Assembly: GCA_903921455.1 (NCBI GenBank)
Contig: CAIXPZ010000072.1
Location: forward strand, 1-51,234
Source: an uncultured Verrucomicrobia subdivision 3 bacterium
GTDB taxonomy: Bacteria > Verrucomicrobiota > Verrucomicrobiae > Limisphaerales > UBA11358
Length of the DNA: 51,234 nucleotides
Direction of reading: 5' to 3'
Below, piece after piece: positions 43,602 through 51,186 of the stretch. A program made the translations under genes and the position numbers. Numbering within the stretch: the first letter of the stretch is position 1; each line of letters begins with the position of its first letter. The notes under the pieces were generated by a model that saw nothing but the letters and a program-made list of their open reading frames with translations, had not been told where the DNA came from and did no database searches.

Positions 43602-44876
43602 ATGAATCTCCGACTCATCTTCGCGGGGATCGGATTGCTGGCGGCCATCGCCATGTCGGCCCAGACGAATCTGCCTCTGGCCGTCACCGAAGTGGATGCG
43701 GGCACGATGCAGCACAAGCTGCTGATGGGTTATCAAGGCTGGTTTGCGTGTCCGGACGACGGCTCCCCGCCCCATCATTGGGTGCATTGGTTCCGCAGGC
43801 AAACCCCGGTGGCGTCCAATGCCACCGTGGATTTCTGGCCGGACGTTTCCGGATTGGATGCAGATGAGCTGTTTCCCACGCAGATGTCCCTGCCCGACGG
43901 CACGCCCGCAAAACTATATTCCGCTTTCAACCCCAAGACCGTGCGGCGCCATTTCCAATGGATGCAGGAAAATCAATTGGACGGCGTCATGCTTCAACGC
44001 TTCACGTCCGAGCTGGCTGACCCGCGCTTCTTCGCGTTGCGCAATCAGGTGGCGGCGAATGTGCGCGCCGGTGCGGAAGCTTACGGCCGCGTCTTCGCCA
44101 TCATGTATGACATCTCCGGTCAGCCGACGAACACCCTCGTCCGCGCGCTGACGAATGACTGGAGTTATCTCGTCCACACCCTGAACCTCACCGACAGCCC
44201 GCGATATCTGCAGCACCACGGCAAACCCGTGGTGGCGATCTGGGGCTTCGGATTTGCCGGGCGCAAAGACACGCCGGCGCAGGCGCGGCAGGTCATCGAC
44301 TTTTTCAAAGCCGCCGGCTGCACCGTGATGGGCGGCGTGCCCGCTTACTGGCGAACCTTGAACCGGGATGCGCAATCCGACCCCGCGTGGGCGCCGGTCT
44401 TCCGTTCGTTCGATGTCATCAGCCCGTGGTCGGTCGGCCGTTATGATGACGACAGCGGCGCGGATCGATTTCGGCAAAACGTCATCGCGCCGGACCTCGC
44501 CGAAGCCGTGAAAGCCGGACGCGACTACATGCCCGTCGTCTTCCCCGGATTCTCCTGGCACAACCTGAACGGCGGGAAGCTCAATCAAATCCCCCGGCGC
44601 GGCGGGGCGTTTTACTGGCATCAGGTTTACAACGCCGTCGCCGCCGGCTGCCCGATGATTTACGGTGCCATGTTCGACGAGGTGGACGAGGGCACCGCCA
44701 TGTTCAAGCTCGCGCCGACCGCCGCGCAACTGCCCGCGTCCGGCACCTTTGTGCCGCTGGATATCGATGGCGTGAGCCTGCCGAGCGACTGGTATCTGCG
44801 CCTGGCGAACGCCGCCGGCAAAATGTTGCGCGGCGAAATTCCGCTGCAAGCCCGGCTGCCCATCGCGCCGCCGTGA
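43602..44876 (+). CDS. Secreted GH71/GH99-like glycoside hydrolase
   Basis: A 424-residue protein with a signal peptide (MNLRLIFAGIGLLAAIAMSA-Q). The core reads as a (beta/alpha)8 enzyme related to GH71/GH99: KLLMGYQGWFACPDDGSPPH, HFQWMQENQLDGVMLQRFTS, VFAIMYDISGQP, PVVAIWGFGFAGRKDTPAQA, ISPWSVGRYDDD, YMPVVFPGFSWHN and PMIYGAMFDEVDEGTAMFK. Such domains cleave alpha-mannosidic or related linkages; many members are annotated as xylosidase/arabinosidase without proof. The acidic pair near FDEVDEG is the likely catalytic region. It lies 35 bp after the methyltransferase gene. Confidence 0.86.
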   Translation: MNLRLIFAGIGLLAAIAMSAQTNLPLAVTEVDAGTMQHKLLMGYQGWFACPDDGSPPHHWVHWFRRQTPVASNATVDFWPDVSGLDADELFPTQMSLPDGTPAKLYSAFNPKTVRRHFQWMQENQLDGVMLQRFTSELADPRFFALRNQVAANVRAGAEAYGRVFAIMYDISGQPTNTLVRALTNDWSYLVHTLNLTDSPRYLQHHGKPVVAIWGFGFAGRKDTPAQARQVIDFFKAAGCTVMGGVPAYWRTLNRDAQSDPAWAPVFRSFDVISPWSVGRYDDDSGADRFRQNVIAPDLAEAVKAGRDYMPVVFPGFSWHNLNGGKLNQIPRRGGAFYWHQVYNAVAAGCPMIYGAMFDEVDEGTAMFKLAPTAAQLPASGTFVPLDIDGVSLPSDWYLRLANAAGKMLRGEIPLQARLPIAPP

Positions 44877-45071
44877 CGCTGGCGATCCGTTTTCCGCCCG
44901 AAAGATTATGGGTAACGTCATCTCTTTTTCCCGCGTCTGTATCAGAGCAGCGGCGGAAATCATTCCCTGCGTCAGAGAATTTCCCGCCTTGCTTGTCTCC
45001 GTCCCGTGTTTGCGGGATAGCCCGGCTGACGGGGAGGACTAAAGTCATTACTGGAGAATATTGCCGTGTTC

Positions 45072-45794
45072 ATGAAATTCACCCCGAGCCAACGCGCCGC
45101 TTTTACTTTGATCGAATTGCTGGTGGTCATCGCCATCATCGCCATTCTCGCGGCAATGTTGTTGCCAGCGCTGTCCAAGGCCAAGCAGACGAGCTATCGC
45201 GCCGTGGATTTGAACAATCTCAAGCAGTTGGGCGTGGCGATGAATCTCGTGGCGTCGGAGAACGAGGATCGCATGCCCTGGCCGAACTGGCTCTCCGGCG
45301 AAGAGTCCAGTCCCACGCCGCAGGGCTGGCTTTACACGCGGGACCTCGCCGCCAGCGACGCGGCCCAATTCAAGGCGCAAACCGGCAGTTTCTGGCCGAT
45401 CCTGACCAGTCCGAAAATGTTTTTCTGTCCGAGCGACAATACCAACTCGGCTTTTTTCAAGATGCGCGGGCAGCAGATTTCCAGTTACGTCATGAATGGC
45501 GCCGTGTGTGACTACGGCAACGTCAGCACGGCGGTGAGGTTGTCGCAATTGTCGCCGGCGGGCGTGTCGTTCTGGGAATGCGCCGACGCCACGGCGGTGG
45601 ACAACCAGAATTGGTTCAATGACGGCGCGAGCAGCCCCGATGAAAACACCAGTGGCCGGCACGGCCGGGTGGCCATCACCGGCGTTTTCGACGGCTCGGC
45701 CAAATTGATGAAGCTCACCGAGTGGACGGCCAAGCTCGGGGAGCCCGGCCCCAATGAACTGTGGTGTTACCCCGGCAGCGCCAACGGACGGTGA
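45072..45794 (+). CDS. Type II pseudopilin-like (prepilin N-methylation) protein
   Basis: The protein of about 240 residues has the prepilin leader [10 protein letters not shown] followed by [20 protein letters not shown], with Glu+5 after the presumed cleavage site. PALSKAK then marks the PVC-type form that is present in dozens of copies per genome. After the hydrophobic helix comes a DUF1559-like body ([72 protein letters not shown]). These proteins probably assemble into type II secretion pseudopili. ATG 45072 is preferred to GTG 45066. It precedes argG by 100 bp. Confidence 0.92.
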   Translation: MKFTPSQRAAFTLIELLVVIAIIAILAAMLLPALSKAKQTSYRAVDLNNLKQLGVAMNLVASENEDRMPWPNWLSGEESSPTPQGWLYTRDLAASDAAQFKAQTGSFWPILTSPKMFFCPSDNTNSAFFKMRGQQISSYVMNGAVCDYGNVSTAVRLSQLSPAGVSFWECADATAVDNQNWFNDGASSPDENTSGRHGRVAITGVFDGSAKLMKLTEWTAKLGEPGPNELWCYPGSANGR

Positions 45795-45895
45795 AAACGG
45801 AGATCCGGCCGGCAACCAAACCCCGCCAGCATGCCATTTTCAAATTCATTTCCATTTTGCGTTTCCTTCCCGCGCGTGGCTAGAATGTCCGCCAC

Positions 45896-47125
45896 ATGAA
45901 AATTGTTCTCGCTTACTCCGGCGGACTGGACACCTCGGTGCTCATGTCCTGGATCAAAGAAAAATACAACGCCGAGATGATCGGCTTCTGCGCCGACATC
46001 GGCCAGGAAGAGGAACTCGACGGCCTCGAGGCCAAAGCCATCAAGACCGGCGCCTCCAAGATTTACATCGACAACCTCCAGGAAGAATTCGCCCGCGACT
46101 TCATCTTCCCCATGCTCCGCGCCGGCGCGATCTATGAAGGCCAATATTTCCTCGGCACCTCCATCGCGCGCCCGCTCATCGCCAAGCGCATGGTCGAGAT
46201 CGCCAAGAAAGAAAAGGCCGACGCCATCGCCCACGGTGCCACCGGCAAAGGCAACGACCAGGTCCGCTTCGAACTCACTGCCGCCGCCCTCGCGCCCGAC
46301 TTGCAGGTCATCGCGCCATGGCGCGACGAACGCTATCGCAGCGAGTTCCCCGGCCGACAGGAGATGATTGATTATTGCGCCAAGCACAAGATCCCCGTGC
46401 AGGCCAGCGCCAAGAAACCGTATTCGATGGACCGCAACCTCCTGCACATCTCCTACGAGGCCGGCATTCTCGAAGATCCGTGGTTTGATTCCTACGACCT
46501 GAAGAACCGCAGTTACTTCACCACCCTCTCCGTGCTGCCCGAAGACGCGCCCAACAAGCCCGAGTTCGTCGAACTCGATTTCGTGAAGGGCGATTGTGTG
46601 GCCGTCAACGGCAAGAAGCTCAATCCGCTCGGCGTGATGAAGGCGCTGAACAAGATCGGCGGCAAGCACGGCGTCGGCCGCGTGGACATGGTGGAGAACC
46701 GGTTCGTCGGCATGAAATCGCGCGGCGTGTATGAGACGCCCGGCGGCGCCATCCTGCTCTTCGCGCATCGCCAGATGGAATCCCTCACCATGGACCGCGA
46801 AGTCATGCACCAGCGCGACGCGCTCATCCCGAAGTATGCCGAGCTGGTTTACAACGGCTTCTGGTATGCGCCGGAACGCTACGCGCTGCAGGCCTACGTC
46901 GAGGAATCGCAGAAGAACGTCACCGGCACGGTGCGCGTGAAACTTTACAAGGGCAACATCATGGTCAGCGGCCGCAAATCCCCCGTGAGCCTCTACAACC
47001 CGCACATCGCCACGATGGAAGCCGACCCGACCAAGGCCTACAACCAGGACGACGCCACCGGCTTTATCCGCCTGAACGGCCTGCGCCTGAAAGTCGCGGC
47101 GAAAGTCCACGCGAAGAAGAAATAG
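45896..47125 (+). CDS. argG: Argininosuccinate synthase
   Basis: The enzyme condenses citrulline and aspartate using ATP, the penultimate step of arginine synthesis. The 409-residue length is normal. The ATP-binding motif is AYSGGLDTS (6-14) and further landmarks are [47 protein letters not shown] and [11 protein letters not shown]. The start at 45896 gives the canonical [10 protein letters not shown]. It is followed by a strong terminator, and no other arg gene is visible. Confidence 0.98.
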   Translation: MKIVLAYSGGLDTSVLMSWIKEKYNAEMIGFCADIGQEEELDGLEAKAIKTGASKIYIDNLQEEFARDFIFPMLRAGAIYEGQYFLGTSIARPLIAKRMVEIAKKEKADAIAHGATGKGNDQVRFELTAAALAPDLQVIAPWRDERYRSEFPGRQEMIDYCAKHKIPVQASAKKPYSMDRNLLHISYEAGILEDPWFDSYDLKNRSYFTTLSVLPEDAPNKPEFVELDFVKGDCVAVNGKKLNPLGVMKALNKIGGKHGVGRVDMVENRFVGMKSRGVYETPGGAILLFAHRQMESLTMDREVMHQRDALIPKYAELVYNGFWYAPERYALQAYVEESQKNVTGTVRVKLYKGNIMVSGRKSPVSLYNPHIATMEADPTKAYNQDDATGFIRLNGLRLKVAAKVHAKKK

Positions 47126-47154
47126 GTCGTCCGGCCACAACCGGCCAATGTTTC

Positions 47155-47185
47155 AAAGCCCACGGTGCAAGCCGTGGGCTTTTTG
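47155..47185 (+). terminator. Rho-independent terminator of argG
   Basis: The stem AAAGCCCACGG/CCGTGGGCTTT with the loop TGCAAG is followed by TTTTGG. It starts 29 bp after the argG stop. Confidence 0.9.
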
Positions 47186-47230
47186 GTTTTCGCTTGCCGG
47201 AGGCGGGCGACGGGGTTATTCCATCTGCGC

Positions 47231-47419
47231 ATGAACGACCCGTTTCAACTCGTGAGTTGGGCAGTGGCCATCGGCGTCAGTTGGTGGATTCTGTCCATGA
47301 TGACCGGCTGTGACCGCTGGGTGCGCAGCCTGTTCGGGCAAAGGGACAGGGTCAAGGATTTGGAAGCGCAACTCAAAGCCCTCGACGCCCGCCTCAACGA
47401 ACTGGAAAAGAAACCGTGA
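47231..47419 (+). CDS. Small membrane protein with a coiled-coil tail
   Basis: A 62-residue product starting MNDPFQLVSWAVAIGVSWWI. One hydrophobic segment is followed by a short basic/polar region and a heptad-like helix (VKDLEAQLKALDARLNELEK). It is most likely a small inner-membrane protein with a cytoplasmic coiled coil. No family is recognised. The start at 47231 avoids the argG terminator; the frame opens upstream at 47165, inside the hairpin. Confidence 0.62.
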   Translation: MNDPFQLVSWAVAIGVSWWILSMMTGCDRWVRSLFGQRDRVKDLEAQLKALDARLNELEKKP

Positions 47420-47575
47420 ACCGCGCCTGAAAGTCGGGGCGCAGGCGTCAGCGAAGCCGGCCAAGGCACCACCTTCATCGTCTTCCTCGTCGGCGTGGCG
47501 TAAGCGCCTGCGCTTGGCCTGAAGGCCCGCATTCCGTGACGCAACAGAATTGACCTCGTTACGTTGGATAACGAA

Positions 47576-48253
47576 TCAGGACTGAACCTTTGCAGATTTC
47601 CGCCAATGGCGGATGCCAAGCAGCAGCACACCAAGACCAATTATGCCTAATGTTCTAGGCTCGGGAACGGGATTGGACGAAAACTGAACATCGTCAAAAT
47701 AAAAAAGTTCGGGAGCGTAAATGTTGCCAGTTGGGGTTGAGAAGGTGAGTTGTGCCACGCTGCCTGCCCAAGCAGATACATCTGCAGCTAACCGTCCACC
47801 TGAGACGGAAACAAGGGGAATAACAATGCCGTTTAACATAACTACGGCATCATCGCCATGCCCACCATCCACCAAGAAAGTAAGCGATCTTGTGCCTGCC
47901 GGAATTAAGCCTGATTGACTTAGAGTTGGAGGTGGGCCTGCGATATTAAAATAAACAAGAAAAACAGAATAAGAACCTTGAAAAGGAGTAAACCCCGGAT
48001 TGCGTCCTGAAGGATCGGGTCCCATAAGAGTGACGGCTGGCGCGCCAACACTTAGGCCATTATAAAAAACCACCGTCCCCGACCCACCAACGATCCATCC
48101 AGGAAAACATTCTGATGGGTCCATAGGATATGTAAAAGTATCTGGATTTGGATCAATCGTGGCCTGCTCAAAATCAAGATTTTCAAACCCCTGCCCACAG
48201 CCGCTCCGACCTATGAGCAGCAGCACAAACAGGATTTTGATCCAAGGTTTCAT
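47576..48253 (-). CDS. PEP-CTERM exported protein (copy 1)
   Basis: The 225-residue protein has a signal peptide (MKPWIKILFVLLLIGRSGCG-Q) and a beta-sandwich-like body (GFENLDFEQA, GWIVGGSGTVVFYNGL). It ends with a PEP-CTERM sorting signal: VPEPRTLGIIGLGVLLLGIR followed by HWRK. Such proteins are sorted by exosortase, usually in bacteria making exopolysaccharide or biofilm matrix. No exosortase gene is in the window. Its DNA is poorer in G+C than neighbours. It is 3 bp from its paralog at 48257 and probably cotranscribed. Confidence 0.9.
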   Translation of the reverse strand: MKPWIKILFVLLLIGRSGCGQGFENLDFEQATIDPNPDTFTYPMDPSECFPGWIVGGSGTVVFYNGLSVGAPAVTLMGPDPSGRNPGFTPFQGSYSVFLVYFNIAGPPPTLSQSGLIPAGTRSLTFLVDGGHGDDAVVMLNGIVIPLVSVSGGRLAADVSAWAGSVAQLTFSTPTGNIYAPELFYFDDVQFSSNPVPEPRTLGIIGLGVLLLGIRHWRKSAKVQS

Positions 48254-48256
48254 ATC

Positions 48257-48964
48257 TTAAAAAGATTTCCAGCGGCGGATACCAAGCAGCAGCACGCCAA
48301 GACCGACTATGCCCAACGTGCTTGGCTCGGGAACGGGAATGGACGAAAACTGAATATCATCAAACTCCCAATAATTATTGACGCCATTAGGGGCTGAAAA
48401 TGTCAACTGCGCCACTTGCCCAGCATAGGCTGATATATCACCAGCATACACCGTGTAGTTTTGATCAGTCGAAATAGCGAAATACGGAATATTCTGGCCT
48501 CCCACGGAAACCAAAAGGGGTCCACCAAAAGGCTGTGGAACACCCTTCGCAATAAATCTAATGGAGATGGCATTGGCGGGGACCAAGCCTGTCTGGCTAA
48601 TTGAAGCGGCAGACAAACCGACCCCTGAGCCTCCGTATAAATCAATGCTGAACAAACCGCTCAATGCGGAAGGGCTATATGATGAGTTGGCGCCACAAAG
48701 TGTCACGCTCGTAGCGCCAAGTGATATATCGTTGTATAAGATATACGTGGGCGAAATAAATCCAACTGCTGTCCAACCGGGAAGAGCATAACTGGCATAG
48801 ACACCGTATGGATAATAAGGGACAGACGGATCTGTAACGATGACAGCCTGCTCAAAATCTAAATTTGCAAACCCCTGCGTCCAACCGCTCCGACCTATGA
48901 GCAGCAACAAAGCGAGTAACAGCATCCGTGCCAAATTCCCGCCGCCGGTGTGAAGCGTTTTCAT
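48257..48964 (-). CDS. PEP-CTERM exported protein (copy 2)
   Basis: The 235-residue paralog of the preceding gene, with signal peptide (LLLALLLLIGRSGWT-Q), the shared opening GFANLDFEQAV and a matching C-terminal anchor VPEPSTLGIVGLGVLLLGIR followed by RWKSF. The middle differs (SVTLCGANSSYSPSALSGLF, QNYTVYAGDISAYAGQVAQL). It is the upstream gene of the pair, and the two clearly arose by duplication. ATG 48964 opens the signal peptide after a short polar lead; an alternative start 13 codons in (MLLLALLLL) is possible. Confidence 0.9.
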   Translation of the reverse strand: MKTLHTGGGNLARMLLLALLLLIGRSGWTQGFANLDFEQAVIVTDPSVPYYPYGVYASYALPGWTAVGFISPTYILYNDISLGATSVTLCGANSSYSPSALSGLFSIDLYGGSGVGLSAASISQTGLVPANAISIRFIAKGVPQPFGGPLLVSVGGQNIPYFAISTDQNYTVYAGDISAYAGQVAQLTFSAPNGVNNYWEFDDIQFSSIPVPEPSTLGIVGLGVLLLGIRRWKSF

Positions 48965-49319
48965 AAAGTTATGCTGGCCCCGAGGCTTTGTTTTTAGGAC
49001 ACCCGCCCGTTTCGTTCAAGCCATTCCTTGCGTTTTTTCAACCCTGCACTTCTGAATCACCGCTGACCAACCTGCACCCAAGCCCCCGTCCGGCCATACC
49101 TTGGCCCGGTCTTGGGCCGGTTTTAACCAGTCGGGCTGGCTGAGGCCGGTTTTGCACCAATTTGAGTCAAAACCCGCCTTTTCCACCCTTTTAACCCCCT
49201 TATTGGCTATTTTTATACAGCCCTCAATGCCAATGGCTGAGGTATCCCGATTGGCAGTTTTTGTCTTCTGACCATTAGGCATGACCGGCGGTTGTGCCGG
49301 GAAACGACCCAAATCGGGT
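48965..49319. other. Gene-free stretch before the palindrome array
   Basis: About 355 bp without a gene I can defend. A leftward 98-codon frame (49016-49312) is open but has no recognisable features. Two similar words (GGCCGGTTTTAACC and GGCCGGTTTTGCACC) lie about 40 bp apart. A 6-bp inverted repeat CGACCC/GGGTCG with a 5-nt loop (49305-49321) abuts the array. The promoter of the PEP-CTERM pair should be near its left end. Confidence 0.5.
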
Positions 49320-49550
49320 CGTCAATCCAGCTGGATTGATGACGTATCCTATAGGATCTGTGACGTATCCTATAGGATCTGTGACGTATCCTATAGGATC
49401 TGTGACGTATCCTATAAGATCTGTGACGTATCCTATAGGATCTGCGACGTATCCTATAGGATCTGCGACGTATCCTATAGGATCTGTGGCGTATCCTATA
49501 GGATCTGCGACGTATCACTAGTGATCTGCGGCGTATCCAGCTGGGTTTTT
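49320..49550. repeat. Array of eleven 21-bp units each centred on a palindrome
   Basis: Units start at 49320, 49341, 49362 and every 21 bp to 49530. Most contain the perfect 12-bp palindrome ATCCTATAGGAT, separated by the 9-bp spacer CTGTGACGT or a close variant. Unit 1 instead has TCAATCCAGCTGGATTGA (18-bp perfect palindrome), unit 10 ATCACTAGTGAT (perfect, two base pairs changed in a symmetrical way), unit 11 ATCCAGCTGGGT (one mismatch) and unit 5 one A/G change. All dyad centres stay exactly in phase. It is not a CRISPR: spacers are constant and short. Because 21 is divisible by three, all frames stay open, but the symmetric substitutions argue for DNA (or hairpin) function rather than coding. 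Confidence 0.92.
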
Positions 49551-50055
49551 CCTCGATTTTGGCGGTTTAACCGGTCAAAGCGGCCGCTAAATCGGTCAGA
49601 TACCCATTTAAATGCTCGGATTGGGCGGATTGCGGCTCAATCGGCACCGGCGCGCAGGCCGGTCATCGGAGCGCGACTCGCTATCAACGTCGTCCGTCAT
49701 ACCACATGAAGGCGGCGGCGCGGTCGCGCAGGGTGCGGCGGTGGTTGAAGATGGACCGCAGGAAAAACCGCCCATCTCGCGGCCGCGTCTTTAAGGGGCT
49801 CTCCACTCATACCAACATGTTCACTGTCCTGCCGCCTGCAGGCGGCAGGACCGTCCCATCTTCCCAAGGCATTATTCACAGACAAGGTTAGACGGATATT
49901 CAGATACAAGAGGGCCGGCGTGAGGGAGGACGTTTCGAACCAATTAGCTTTATCGCTCGCCCTCACCTGTTTCCTCTTCCCCAGGAAGATGACCCATGTT
50001 CCCCGCTCCGGCTGCGATCCAGGGTCGCGCTGCGACCGTGGCCGAGGCCGAAGGC
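49551..50055. other. Gene-free stretch after the array
   Basis: About 500 bp with no supported gene. Just after the array come further short palindromes (ACCGGT, AGCGGCCGCT, CATTTAAATG) and a CGGTCA word repeated exactly 21 bp apart (49572, 49593), as if the array decays there. A perfect 26-bp palindrome lies at 49826-49851. A pyrimidine-rich piece around 49955-49985 (CCCTCACCTGTTTCCTCTTC) looks like the degenerate dispersed elements common in large bacterial genomes. Confidence 0.5.
49826..49851. repeat. Perfect 26-bp palindrome
   Basis: The half-site GTCCTGCCGCCTG is followed directly by its exact reverse complement CAGGCGGCAGGAC, with no spacer. As RNA it would form a strong hairpin. It may be a dispersed REP-like element, a protein-binding site or part of a terminator, though no T run follows on either strand. 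Confidence 0.85.
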
Positions 50056-50277
50056 TTATTCGCCGACGATGCGGTAGCGATTGGCCACGTCTTCGCCCAG
50101 GTTCATGGAGGGCTGGGCTTTGAGGGAGAACATGAGGGCGATGGTCACATCGGCGGTGCTCCCGCTGTTGTTGGAGACGCGGAAGGTCAGCGCGGAGGTC
50201 CAACTGCGGAGATCGCGGTAGATGGAATAGCTCTGGTCCTGCAGCCGCTGGGTGACGGCGTTGAAATTGTCGGTCAT
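50056..50277 (-). pseudogene. C-terminal remnant of an outer-membrane beta-barrel protein (LptD-like)
   Basis: A 73-codon frame ends properly (TAA) and reads MTDNFNAVTQRLQDQSYSIY, then RDLRSWTSALTFRVSNNSG and DVTIALMFSLKAQPSMNLGE. The alternating strands ending near the C-terminus, and the SYSIYRDLRSW stretch, look like the last strands of large outer-membrane proteins of the LptD type. The frame is open for about 30 codons further upstream but then meets a stop, and no barrel-like sequence precedes it. I therefore read it as a fragment of a deleted gene, not as a functional one. Identification as LptD is an inference from general pattern. Confidence 0.45.
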
Positions 50278-50420
50278 GGCAAAGAGATCGGCTACGGCGT
50301 GTGCGGAATGCGGCTGAAGTGACGGGCGGCGGGCGGGTATTTGAACGTCGGCGCGCCGGGCGGGTCAAAGAGGCGTCCATTAAACCAACAACCAAACGAT
50401 CCAACCAACAACCAACCACC

Positions 50421-50807
50421 ATGAAAAAAATAATTACCCTCCTCGCGACGGCGCTGTTCGCCGCCTCGGTTTACGCCGGTGAATTCGCCGACATCAGCCC
50501 CACAGACGTCCTCGCGGCGGCCAAAGCCAAGTCGGCGGTGATCATCGACGCCAACGGCCCGGATTCCTACCAGGCCGGCCACGTGCCCGGCGCGTTGAGC
50601 TTCGCGGCCATCAAGGACAATCTGGCGGCTAGCCTGCCGGCGGATAAGAACACACTCATCATCGCCTATTGCGGGAATCCCAAGTGCGGTGCGTATCTGC
50701 ACGCGGCCAAGGCGGCGGAGAAGCTGGGCTACACGAACGTCAAGCACATGTCCGCCGGAATCGCCGGCTGGAATGAAGCCAAACTGCCGACGGAACCGGG
50801 CAAGTAA
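50421..50807 (+). CDS. Periplasmic rhodanese-like protein
   Basis: A 128-residue protein with a signal peptide (MKKIITLLATALFAASVYA-G) and one rhodanese domain. Visible elements are VIIDANGPDSYQAGHVPGAL, the active-site loop YCGNPKCGA with catalytic Cys84 (and a second Cys89), and the final VKHMSAGIAGWNEA. Rhodaneses transfer sulfane sulfur; secreted single-domain forms may act in thiosulfate or redox metabolism. The start is fixed by the signal peptide; an upstream open part is not coding. A strong terminator follows. The upstream CCAACCAACAACCAACCACC run is a low-complexity leader. Confidence 0.92.
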   Translation: MKKIITLLATALFAASVYAGEFADISPTDVLAAAKAKSAVIIDANGPDSYQAGHVPGALSFAAIKDNLAASLPADKNTLIIAYCGNPKCGAYLHAAKAAEKLGYTNVKHMSAGIAGWNEAKLPTEPGK

Positions 50808-50829
50808 ACGATTCCTGACCAAAATGACG

Positions 50830-50863
50830 CGGGCGATCCGGCAAAGGATCGCCCGTTTTGTTT
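50830..50863 (+). terminator. Rho-independent terminator
   Basis: The 10-bp stem CGGGCGATCC/GGATCGCCCG with the loop GGCAAA is followed by TTTTGTTT. It ends the rhodanese transcript. Confidence 0.9.
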
Positions 50864-50904
50864 AGGTTCGCGGCCCCCGTGCTCTTGCCGGGGCGGCGGC
50901 GCGG

Positions 50905-51186
50905 TCAATACTGGTTCAAGCCGCCGGTTTTCTTGGTCGACACGTGGCCGTCAAAGTAGACGTAGTTGCGCAAGCTGCCGTGAACGGGCTTGGGGGGCAG
51001 GTCGGCCACCCAGCCAGCCGACGCGAACGCGATCTGGTCGGCGTCGATCAGCAGCCAGACATCGGTCAACGGTTTCGCGCCCTGCACGGTGCTCAGCTGA
51101 TACGATCTCCAGAGTGATTCAACCGACGGCGAGGAGAGCCCAAGGAAGCTCCCCGCAGCCGGCGGTGAATAACTCTGCCGCGACAA
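50905..51186 (-). pseudogene. C-terminal fragment of a type II pseudopilin-like protein
   Basis: The 93-codon frame matches only the end of PVC pseudopilins (like 45072): WLLIDADQIAFASAGWVADL, then PPKPVHGSLRNYVYFDGHVS and KKTGGLNQY at the C-terminus, where the FDGH motif is characteristic. There is no prepilin leader. Immediately upstream of its first codon (a TTG) stands an in-frame TAA, so the frame cannot be extended in the window; another frame continues open to the edge (AASIDFSWAQIN), as if a frameshift had split the gene. The rest may lie beyond the right edge. It is either a frameshifted pseudogene or a fragment. Confidence 0.65.

Noticed and set aside
44877..45071. A possible riboswitch or leader RNA before the pseudopilin gene
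   Set aside because: Some short stems can be drawn (TCCCG/CGGGA), but no known riboswitch core or terminator arrangement is recognisable.
49016..49312. A leftward 98-codon frame before the array
   Set aside because: No signal peptide, no domain and no neighbour that would support it; amino-acid composition looks like translated intergenic DNA.
49320..49550. CRISPR array
   Set aside because: The repeat is 21 bp including a constant 9-bp spacer; there are no unique spacers and no cas genes in the window.
49213..49709. Repeat-protein reading frames through the 21-bp array (SYRI, TYPIGS and similar heptapeptides)
   Set aside because: All arise because the 21-bp period is a multiple of three and the core is palindromic, so the same SYRI tetrapeptide is read from both strands. 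The base changes keep symmetry, not amino acids.
49697..50422. A 241-codon leftward frame over the rhodanese leader and OMP remnant
   Set aside because: Arg/Pro/His-rich composition typical of an out-of-frame shadow in GC-rich DNA, and it overlaps the better-supported remnant in another frame.
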